Below, piece after piece: positions 7,237 to 12,914 of a stretch of 16,909 bases of DNA. The notes below the pieces were generated by a model that was not told the origin of the DNA, searched no databases, and worked only from the letters and a program-made list of their open reading frames with translations. Position 1 is the stretch's first letter, and each line of letters opens with the position of its first letter. The position numbers were made by a program, and so were the translations under genes. The stretch is taken from positions 1 to 16,909 of the forward strand of contig JAJYGK010000177.1 of the NCBI GenBank assembly GCA_021790715.1. Direction: 5' to 3'. Source of the DNA: Chloroflexota bacterium. GTDB lineage: Bacteria > Chloroflexota > Limnocylindria > Limnocylindrales > CSP1-4.

Positions 7237-7959
7237 TCAGAATCCCCGTTCGAGCCGTTCGATCAGCCGCGACGGCAGGCCCGCGGTCCGCATCGCCTGC
7301 TGCGTCGTGGCGATGGGGTACGGCACCCGCCGCCACGTGACCGTCCCGGCCCCGGTGTCGAGCAGCGCCGCGGCGGCCCGCGCGTCCCCGTCCCGCGGCT
7401 GCCCCACCCCGCCGGGGTTCAGGATCGTGCGCCGCCCGTCGAGCTCGAGCACCGTCCCGTCGCGCGGCACGATCGCCTCCACGCCGTCGCCCGACTCCCG
7501 GAACGCGACCGGGACGTGCGTGTGACCCACCAGGCAGTAGGGGGTCGCGAACGCGCCGAGGTTGGCGCGCGCGATCGACGTGGAGAAGAGGTACTCCCAG
7601 AGCGGGTCGCGGGGCGAGCCGTGGGCGAGCGTGAACGCTCCCTCGACCCGGGTGTGGGGGTTCTGCGCCAGCCAGTCGCTCGCCGACGACGTCATCCGGC
7701 CGGTCGTCCACTCGACCGCCTCGCGCGCCGCGTCGTTGAACCAGTCCGTCCCGATCTCGCCGATCACGGCCGCGTCGTGGTTGCCGCGGACGCCCGTCGC
7801 CCCGAGCGCCCGCAGGCGCTCGATGACCGCCACCGGATCCGGCCCGTAACCGACGACGTCCCCGAGCTGCCAGACGGCATCGAACGGGGCGAGCGCATCG
7901 AGCACGGACTCGAGGGCGGGCAGGTTGCTGTGGACATCCGAGATCAGCGCGATGCGCAT
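7237..7959 (-). CDS. Metallophosphoesterase, YfcE/MJ0936-like
   Basis: A 240-residue calcineurin-like phosphoesterase with all metal-site motifs in order: SDVHSN (Asp8, His10), GDVVGYGPDP (Asp34), GNHD (Asn60, His61), LAHGSPRDP (His113) and GHTHVP (His146, His148), then NPGGVGQPRD near the end. This is the bacterial Metallophos_2 group whose members hydrolyse phosphodiesters or nucleotides; the substrate is not predictable. ATG at 7959 is chosen because the fold begins at once (MRIALISDVH); 21 extra residues possible to 8022 would overlap rsmG. Four bases separate it from the rsmG stop, so it is in the rsmG operon. The downstream KimA-like gene begins 85 nt after its stop, in the same reading frame. 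Confidence 0.93.
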   Translation of the reverse strand: MRIALISDVHSNLPALESVLDALAPFDAVWQLGDVVGYGPDPVAVIERLRALGATGVRGNHDAAVIGEIGTDWFNDAAREAVEWTTGRMTSSASDWLAQNPHTRVEGAFTLAHGSPRDPLWEYLFSTSIARANLGAFATPYCLVGHTHVPVAFRESGDGVEAIVPRDGTVLELDGRRTILNPGGVGQPRDGDARAAAALLDTGAGTVTWRRVPYPIATTQQAMRTAGLPSRLIERLERGF

Positions 7960-7963
7960 CGGC

Positions 7964-9004
7964 TCAGCGTAGCAGGCGGCGATGGTGCGGCGGACGGCGC
8001 GGCCAGCGTCCGGGGGTCGCACGGCGCTTGGTCACGAGCACGAGCCGGTGGTCCGACAGCCCCTCGACGGACACCTCGAGCACCTCGGGCCGCGGGTCGG
8101 CGCCCAGCTCCTCGAGCAGCGGCGCCGCCGCGTCGAGCTCCGCGGCGAATGCCCCGTCGCCGGCGTCCCGTTTCCACGCCACGAAGGTGCCCCCGGGGCG
8201 GACGAGCGGCAGCGCGAGCTCGAGCAGCCAGGGCAGCCCGGCGACGGCCCGCGCGGTCACGACCTCCCATCGCTCCCGCTGCCCGGGGCGACGTGCCAGC
8301 TCCTCGCCGCGCGCGTTCACCACCTGCATGCGTACCGGCTCCTCGTCGCGCGCCCGCAGCGCCGCCCCGGCTCCGGCCGCGGCTGCCTCGAGGAACGCCG
8401 TCTTCCTGGCGACCGAGTCGACGAGCGCCGCCGTGCCAGCCGGGATCGCGACGGCCACCGGGATCCCCGGGTAGCCGGCGCCGCTCCCGAGGTCCAGCAG
8501 GCCGAGCGGCCGGCGCCGGCGGCCGGCGAGCCGGTCGAGGAGCGGCGGCACCGCGGCCAGGCTGTCCGCCACGTGCTCCAGCGCAATCGCCTCCGCCCCG
8601 TGGATCGCGGTCAGGTTCACGAACGGGCTCCACGCGAGCAGGAGCCGGACGTGTGCCTCGATCGCGTCGCGCATGCCCGGCGTGAGGTCCAGGTCGAGCG
8701 AGGCGAGGGCCCGGTCGAGCGCCCGGCCGAACGACGGCTCGAGCGGAGGGAGCGCCGATGCGTCGCGCGGCAGCGGGACGCGCACGGGAGCCGGGGGGCG
8801 CGCCGCGCCCGGGTCGGCGGGGAGTGGCTCGTCCCGGCCGCTCCCGGGGTCGGCCTCACCGATGCGGGATTCGCCGGGCAGGGCGCCCGGCCGGGGTGAC
8901 AACGACGCCGGAAGGGAACGCGTGGAATCCGGCTGCGGCCCTCTCCGAGGCTCGCCGCGGACCCCAGTCGGCTCGACCTTCCGGCGTCGCGAATTCGAGG
9001 GCAC
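7964..9004 (-). CDS. rsmG: 16S rRNA (guanine527-N7)-methyltransferase RsmG
   Basis: The core from about residue 110 to the end is RsmG (GidB), which uses S-adenosylmethionine to N7-methylate G527 in the 16S 530 loop. Visible landmarks, numbered from GTG 9004, are SPFVNLTAI at 126-134, HVADSL at 144-149, the SAM loop LLDLGSGAGYPGIP at 169-182, DSVARKTAFLE at 196-206, and the family-typical basic end with TPGRWPRR. The start is doubtful. GTG 9004 has AAGG 7 nt upstream but adds about 100 Pro/Arg/Gly-rich residues not normal for the family; GTG 8785 gives 273 residues, nearer the usual 210-250, but lacks a Shine-Dalgarno. It is followed 4 nt later by the phosphoesterase gene. Confidence 0.92.
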   Translation of the reverse strand: MPSNSRRRKVEPTGVRGEPRRGPQPDSTRSLPASLSPRPGALPGESRIGEADPGSGRDEPLPADPGAARPPAPVRVPLPRDASALPPLEPSFGRALDRALASLDLDLTPGMRDAIEAHVRLLLAWSPFVNLTAIHGAEAIALEHVADSLAAVPPLLDRLAGRRRRPLGLLDLGSGAGYPGIPVAVAIPAGTAALVDSVARKTAFLEAAAAGAGAALRARDEEPVRMQVVNARGEELARRPGQRERWEVVTARAVAGLPWLLELALPLVRPGGTFVAWKRDAGDGAFAAELDAAAPLLEELGADPRPEVLEVSVEGLSDHRLVLVTKRRATPGRWPRRPPHHRRLLR

Positions 9005-9140
9005 CTTCCAGCCTTTCAGTCTTCCGCCGCCCGTCCGGACCTCCGGCCGGCTTCCCGGCCCCCCTCGCGAACGGCGTTACCGTACTCGGCCTGCGGTGCA
9101 CGCGGAATCTCGCCCCGCGCGCGGTCCGATGGCAAGCGGC

Positions 9141-9149
9141 TTATCCACC
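9141..9149 (+). promoter_or_regulatory. DnaA-box-like 9-mer TTATCCACC
   Basis: This matches the E. coli-type box TTATCCACA at 8 of 9 positions. It sits in the 218-bp gap between the histidine kinase stop and the rsmG start, 25 bp from a second, oppositely oriented box. Confidence 0.4.
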
Positions 9150-9174
9150 AATGCGCGGCCGCCGGCCGGCACGC

Positions 9175-9183
9175 TGTGGACAA
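9175..9183 (-). promoter_or_regulatory. DnaA-box-like 9-mer TTGTCCACA (minus strand)
   Basis: The plus strand reads TGTGGACAA, which is TTGTCCACA on the minus strand, the form favoured in high-GC actinobacteria. It faces the box at 9141-9149. Two boxes are too few to call an origin. Confidence 0.45.
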
Positions 9184-9222
9184 CCCGCACCCGGAGATCG
9201 ACCGTCAGGCCCGGCCCGCGGG

Positions 9223-10617
9223 TCACGCGCGGGGCTCGTGGCCGGGCTCGTCCCCGAGCGCGCGCTGCAGCGTCGCGAGCACCTCTTCCCGCTCGATCGC
9301 GTCGGTCGCCGGCAGCGCGACCAGGAAGGTGGAGCCGTCGCCCGGCACCGACGCGACGTCCACCTCGCCGCCCATGCGCCGGGCGAGGTCGCGCGCGATC
9401 GGCAGGCCCAGGCCGGTGCCGACGATGCGCTCGGTGCCGGCCGCCCGGTGGAACGGTTCGAAGATCCGGTCGCGTTCGCCCGGGGCGATGCCCGGCCCTT
9501 CGTCGCGGATCCCGTACAGCGCGACGGGCCCGTCGAACCGCAGCGAGACGGCGACCCGGCTGCCGGCCTGCGAGAACTTGATCGCGTTGGCGAGGAGGTT
9601 GACGAGCACCTGCTCCACCCGTCGGCGGTCCGCGTGGACCGTTCGCAGCCGCGGCGCCAGGGCGGCGTCGAGGGCGATGCCGCGCTGCATCGCGAGCGGC
9701 GTCACGTCGCGGATCGCGGACTGGGCCGCCTCGGCCGCGGAGAACGGCGCGGGCTCCAGGTGCAGCTGCCCGGCGCCGAGCCGGCTGAGCTCGAGGAGGT
9801 CGGCCACGAGCGTCGACATGCCTTCGGTGAGGTCGCGCGAGCGGGCGAGGAACTCACCGCCGGGATCGTCGGACAGCAGGTCGAGATATCCGCTCAGCGA
9901 GGCCAGCGGCGTGCGCAGCTCGTGTGCCACCACGCTCACGAAGCGCTGCCGGTCGGCATCGGCCTGCCGGAGACGCCGCAGTTCCTGCTCGGCTTCCAGG
10001 TCGCGCAGGAACGCCGCCACGAGTCCGGCAGTCGGCCGCGCGAGCGACGGCGGGAGCCGGCGGTCGAGTGCGCGCGCCGTCCGGGGCGAGGTGAACAGGA
10101 AGCCGAGTGCCGTGGCAGGTCGACCGAGGGGGCCGATCGCGCGCCGCCGCGCCATCGCGCCTTCCGGCTCCTGCAGCGTTTCGCCGCCATCCCCGTCGCT
10201 CGTCTCGCCGATATCTCGGCTACCCGTCTGACCGGCACCTCGGCCACCCGCTTCGCCGGCCGTTCCGGGATCTCCGGCGTCGCGGCCCGCCCCGCGTCCG
10301 CCGGCCGCCCCGTCCTCGATGCCGTCGACGCGGACGAAGGAGACCTCCGGCTCGAGCCGCGGGTGTGGGGCCGCGAACGAGGCGAGCAGCCAGGCCCCGG
10401 TGGACCGTCCGGCCTCGCCGTCCGCCGTCCGCCAGATCACGACCTGCCGCCGGCCCCGCCGGACGAGCGCGACCGCGCAGCCGGCACCGGCCGTCCGGGC
10501 GACCAGCGCGAGGAGACGGTCGAGGCGGGCCCCGGCGCCGCCGTCCGCCGCCGCGATCGCGAGCGCGCGCGCGAAGTACCGGCCATCCGGCGCGCCCTGG
10601 CCCCGCGCCTCCGCCAC
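9223..10617 (-). CDS. Soluble sensor histidine kinase, GAF-like sensor with low-complexity insert
   Basis: A 464-residue kinase with no transmembrane helix. Residues about 12-175 look like a GAF-type sensor interrupted by a Gly/Ala/Asp/Arg-rich insert at about 101-155. A short coiled coil follows (207-225), then HisKA with the H-box VVAHELRTPL (phospho-acceptor His232). The HATPase_c domain has N-box VNLLANAIKF (339-348), G1 DEGPGI (372-377) and G2 GTGLGLPIA (400-408). All catalytic motifs are intact. The GTG start at 10617 has GGGGAGG 4 nt upstream. It follows the CsoR-like gene by 14 nt, so the two are co-transcribed. There is no response regulator next to it, making it an orphan kinase whose input may be redox, metal or a small molecule. 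Confidence 0.93.
   Translation of the reverse strand: MAEARGQGAPDGRYFARALAIAAADGGAGARLDRLLALVARTAGAGCAVALVRRGRRQVVIWRTADGEAGRSTGAWLLASFAAPHPRLEPEVSFVRVDGIEDGAAGGRGAGRDAGDPGTAGEAGGRGAGQTGSRDIGETSDGDGGETLQEPEGAMARRRAIGPLGRPATALGFLFTSPRTARALDRRLPPSLARPTAGLVAAFLRDLEAEQELRRLRQADADRQRFVSVVAHELRTPLASLSGYLDLLSDDPGGEFLARSRDLTEGMSTLVADLLELSRLGAGQLHLEPAPFSAAEAAQSAIRDVTPLAMQRGIALDAALAPRLRTVHADRRRVEQVLVNLLANAIKFSQAGSRVAVSLRFDGPVALYGIRDEGPGIAPGERDRIFEPFHRAAGTERIVGTGLGLPIARDLARRMGGEVDVASVPGDGSTFLVALPATDAIEREEVLATLQRALGDEPGHEPRA
10205..10262. repeat. Degenerate repeat inside the histidine kinase insert
   Basis: Blocks of the form TCGGCTACCC... and TCGGCCACCC... recur about 24 bp apart (near 10216 and 10240), each followed by a CCGGC-type tail. 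This repetition encodes part of the kinase's Gly-rich insert and explains it as an in-frame expansion. Confidence 0.4.
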
Positions 10618-10631
10618 TCGACCTCCCCGGT

Positions 10632-11189
10632 TCAGCCCTGCTCCGGTCCGGTGCGGGTCGCACGGACGGGACGCCCGAGGGTCCGCCGCACGACGTCCAT
10701 GACCTCCTCTGTATACGCCGTCGCGTTGCCGGTTTCGACGGCGGTCCGCAGGCAGCCCGCGACGTGGTCCTCGAGCACGAGCAGCGAGATCGCGTCGACC
10801 GCCGCCCGCAGCGCCGCGGTCTGCTGCAGGATGTCGATGCAGTACTCGTCGCGTTCGATCATCCGCGCGATGCCGCGGACCTGGCCCTCCACTCGCGAGA
10901 GCCGCCGAAGCAACTGCTGGCGGTCCTTGTCGTAGCTGTGCCGGAAGTGCGGGTTCGCCGCCACGACCCGGGAATCGGCGGGTGCGAGGACGACGGCCCC
11001 GGGGGCGTCCTCCCCGGGCGGAGCGCCACCGGCGGCCCCTTCCGTCGCGGCTCCATCCGGGCCCGTCCCGGTCAGCCGCTGCGCGTCCTGCGTCTCGTGC
11101 TCGTTCGTCTGGTCATCCTCCGCCCGACCGCGGCCGGGCCCCCGCGGATACTCCCCCCCAGTGTACCGCCCGCGTGGCGGCGGGAGCAT
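10632..11189 (-). CDS. csoR: CsoR/RcnR family metal-sensing repressor (Cu(I)-type ligand set)
   Basis: The C-terminal 105 residues are a CsoR/DUF156 four-helix repressor: HSYDKDRQQLLRRLSRVEG near 84-102, then the ligand helices. Numbered from ATG 11189, Cys117, His142 and Cys146 reproduce the Cys-X24-His-X3-Cys spacing of Mycobacterium tuberculosis CsoR (Cys36, His61, Cys65). Tyr116 and Glu162 match its allosteric Tyr35 and Glu81, so Cu(I) sensing is the best guess. The stop is 14 nt from the histidine kinase start. The N-terminus is uncertain. ATG 11189 gives 185 residues with a polar low-complexity lead-in; GTG 10964 gives 110 residues, the usual length. The operator and -10 box at 11149-11165 lie inside the longer frame and argue for a later start, while codon use back to about 11130 looks coding. 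Confidence 0.92.
   Translation of the reverse strand: MLPPPRGRYTGGEYPRGPGRGRAEDDQTNEHETQDAQRLTGTGPDGAATEGAAGGAPPGEDAPGAVVLAPADSRVVAANPHFRHSYDKDRQQLLRRLSRVEGQVRGIARMIERDEYCIDILQQTAALRAAVDAISLLVLEDHVAGCLRTAVETGNATAYTEEVMDVVRRTLGRPVRATRTGPEQG
11149..11163. promoter_or_regulatory. RcnR/CsoR-class operator TACT-C7-AGTG
   Basis: The plus strand reads TACTCCCCCCCAGTG. The RcnR half-palindrome known from E. coli is TACT-G6-N-AGTA; read on either strand, this site differs from it at one defined base. CsoR/RcnR proteins recognise such A-form G/C tracts flanked by TACT/AGTA. It lies beside the CsoR-type gene and overlaps that gene's candidate -10, which predicts autorepression relieved by metal. Confidence 0.6.
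11160..11165 (-). promoter_or_regulatory. -10 box TACACT for the csoR-kinase operon
   Basis: On the minus strand TACACT is followed directly by seven G residues of the operator, which would place the transcription start near 11152. No -35 is convincing. If used, it would exclude ATG 11189 as the translation start. Confidence 0.4.
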
Positions 11190-11220
11190 GCCCGCCGACC
11201 CGGATCGGCCCGCGACCGGG

Positions 11221-11226
11221 TAGACT
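11221..11226 (+). promoter_or_regulatory. -10 box TAGACT, likely leaderless start for the nuclease-like gene
   Basis: TAGACT ends 7 nt before the ATG at 11234. That places the transcription start at the ATG, and no Shine-Dalgarno is present, so translation is probably leaderless. No clear -35 is seen. Confidence 0.45.
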
Positions 11227-11233
11227 GCGCTCG

Positions 11234-11899
11234 ATGCACGTCGATCCCGGAGCCCGCGCCGTCCCGTTTGCGCATGCGAGCGAGGCGGAGCTGGCACGGA
11301 TCCTCGACTACTACGGGATCGCGTGGGAGTACGAGCCGCGGCCGTTCCCGATCCTCTGGAACCTCGAAGGCGCGGTCGCCGAGAGCTTCACCCCGGATTT
11401 CTACCTGCCGGAGCTGGACCTGTACGTGGAGCTCACCACGCTGCGCCAGAGCCTGGTGCGCAAGAAGAACCGCAAGCTGCGCCGGCTCCGCGAGCTCTAC
11501 CCGGACGTCAACGTGAAGCTGTTCTACGCGCGCGACTTCCGCGCGCTGATGCTCAAGTACGGCCGGATCGGCCTCGTGGATTCGCTGACCGGCAGCGAGG
11601 GGCAGTCCACCCCGTCGCGCCGCGATCGCGATGCCGAACCAGCGCCCGCCCACGAGGCCATCGGCGATGCCGCCCGGCGGTCGACGGGCGAGGATGCCGG
11701 ATCGCCGGCGGCCGGGGACGGGGGGTCCTCGGACGTGACGCCCGCGTCGGGCGGCGCACCCGCATCGGACGGCGGGGACCGGGGAGACGCGCCCGCGGGG
11801 GCCTCCGAGCCCGTCGCGGGAGCACCGGGGCGGCGCGGATCCGAGCGGCGTCGGCACGGCGGACGGCGCGCCCGGTTGCCGGAACCGTCGCGGGCATGA
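11234..11899 (+). CDS. PD-(D/E)XK nuclease-like protein with disordered C-terminal tail
   Basis: A 221-residue protein. Residues 14-110 resemble small PD-(D/E)XK nucleases (Holliday-junction resolvase or Vsr-like): helix EAELARILDYYGI, then WEYEP (Glu33), TPDFYLPE (Asp55) and YVELT (Glu66). The usual Lys two residues after the Glu is Thr68 here; Lys77/Lys78 could substitute by migration within the helix, so activity is uncertain. Residues about 120-221 are Ala/Gly/Ser/Asp-rich, ending in an Arg-rich patch (GRRGSERRRHGGRRAR), probably nucleic-acid binding and disordered. The ATG at 11234 begins the fold and lies 7 nt after a -10 box. hpt follows 23 nt later, so they likely form an operon. I know no named family for it. 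Confidence 0.82.
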   Translation: MHVDPGARAVPFAHASEAELARILDYYGIAWEYEPRPFPILWNLEGAVAESFTPDFYLPELDLYVELTTLRQSLVRKKNRKLRRLRELYPDVNVKLFYARDFRALMLKYGRIGLVDSLTGSEGQSTPSRRDRDAEPAPAHEAIGDAARRSTGEDAGSPAAGDGGSSDVTPASGGAPASDGGDRGDAPAGASEPVAGAPGRRGSERRRHGGRRARLPEPSRA

Positions 11900-11922
11900 T
11901 CTGTCGGAGGGCCTGAGACCGA

Positions 11923-12483
11923 ATGCGGATGCCGGACCTCGTCGGCGATGTCGCCAGCGTCCTGCTGACCGAAGAGCAGATCCACCAGCGGGTGACCGAG
12001 CTGGGAGCCCGCATCTCCGCCGATTACCAGGGGCGCGAGCTGACGCTGGTGAGCGTGCTGAAGGGGTCGCTGCCCTTCATGGCCGACCTGATGCGGGCGA
12101 TCTCCATCCCGGTCTCGATCGACCTGATGGAGGTCAGCTCATACGGTGGCACGGCGACGGAATCGTCCGGGCTCGTCCGCATCCTCAAGGACTTGAGCAA
12201 GCCGATCGAGGGCCGCCACGCCCTCATCGTCGAGGACATCATCGACACGGGGCTGACGCTGAACTACCTCTCGGGCTACCTGCGCGGCAAGAACCCCAGC
12301 ACGCTGCACATCTGCACGCTGCTCGACAAGCCCGCGCGGCGCCTCGTCGACATCCCGATCGACTATCTCGGGTTCACGATCCCGGACCAGTTCGTCATCG
12401 GCTACGGCCTCGACTACGGCGAGTACTACCGCAACCTGCCGTTCATCGGCGTCCTCAGGCCCGAGGTCTACGCGGCGCCGTGA
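11923..12483 (+). CDS. hpt: Hypoxanthine phosphoribosyltransferase
   Basis: A 186-residue purine salvage enzyme that converts hypoxanthine or guanine plus PRPP to IMP or GMP. Diagnostic parts are VSVLKGSLPFMADL (44-56), the flexible loop MEVSSYGGTATESSG (69-83), the PRPP loop LIVEDIIDTGLTL (101-113) with acidic pair Glu104/Asp105 and catalytic-type Asp108, DKPARR (135-140), and the base-binding end FVIGYGLDYGEYYRNLP (157-173). Length matches bacterial Hpt. ATG 11923 has GGAGG about 12 nt upstream; ATG 11929 is a close alternative. Its stop overlaps the next gene's start (GTGA). The common tilS-hpt-ftsH neighbourhood is not seen here. Confidence 0.97.
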   Translation: MRMPDLVGDVASVLLTEEQIHQRVTELGARISADYQGRELTLVSVLKGSLPFMADLMRAISIPVSIDLMEVSSYGGTATESSGLVRILKDLSKPIEGRHALIVEDIIDTGLTLNYLSGYLRGKNPSTLHICTLLDKPARRLVDIPIDYLGFTIPDQFVIGYGLDYGEYYRNLPFIGVLRPEVYAAP

Positions 12484-12896
12484 ACCGTCGCACGCTCGGC
12501 CGCGGCCGGCTCGTCATCGGGGTCGGGGCGGTCATCACGCTGGTCGGCTGCCTGTTCCCCTGGGGCCAGACCGCCGGTGTCGGACTGCCGCCGGAGCAGA
12601 CCGGCGCGTTCGACGGCTTCGGCATCCTCGTCTTCGTGGCGGCCATCGCCCTGCTCGCCCTGATCGCGCTCCCATACGCGGCTGGCGATCAGCCCATCGG
12701 CCTCGACCGGCCCCTCTCCTTCGGGATCGCGGGAGCCGTCGCGATCATCGGGTTCGTGCTGAAACTCGTGCAGATCCAGGGCGACGGGCTGCTCGGGCTG
12801 CCGGACCGCGCGCTGGGGCTGTGGGTCGCCGGGGTCGGCCTCGCGATCGTCCTGTGGGGGCTCGCCGAGATGGCGGCGGAGCGGCCGAAGGCCTGA
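12480..12896 (+). CDS. Four-helix integral membrane protein of unknown function
   Basis: 138 residues with four predicted membrane spans at about 11-28, 48-67, 80-97 and 110-128, and short polar ends (NRRTLGRGR at the start, AERPKA at the end). The loop after span 1 (FPWGQTAGVGLPPEQTGAFDGFG) resembles small DUF-type membrane proteins with W-G loops, but I do not recognise a named family. GTG 12480 overlaps the hpt stop by 4 nt, so it is translationally coupled to hpt. It converges on the gene at 12915, leaving 18 bp between stops. Confidence 0.85.
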   Translation: MNRRTLGRGRLVIGVGAVITLVGCLFPWGQTAGVGLPPEQTGAFDGFGILVFVAAIALLALIALPYAAGDQPIGLDRPLSFGIAGAVAIIGFVLKLVQIQGDGLLGLPDRALGLWVAGVGLAIVLWGLAEMAAERPKA

Positions 12897-12914
12897 CCGC
12901 GGCCGGACCGGCGC

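Noticed and set aside
7153..7300. A ydaO-type c-di-AMP riboswitch upstream of the KimA-like gene
   Set aside because: The gap is only 84 bp, is GC-rich, and lacks the conserved ydaO core; most of the upstream sequence is the phosphoesterase coding region.
4955..7711. Long minus-strand frame in another phase over the KimA-like gene
   Set aside because: Arg/Pro/Gly-rich shadow of the permease with no membrane segments or motifs; it crosses the phosphoesterase gene as well.
5203..8685. A very long plus-strand open frame antisense to the permease, phosphoesterase and rsmG genes
   Set aside because: It is Arg/Asp/His-rich with no family motif, and the opposite strand has three clear protein families. 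Long antisense frames are expected at this GC content.
9005..9222. A full replication origin at the DnaA-like boxes
   Set aside because: Only two 9-mers are visible, there is no AT-rich unwinding region, and dnaA, dnaN, rpmH and parAB are not in the window.
8758..10935. Long plus-strand frame antisense to the histidine kinase
   Set aside because: The minus strand carries complete HisKA and HATPase motifs; the antisense product is compositionally biased and unrecognisable.
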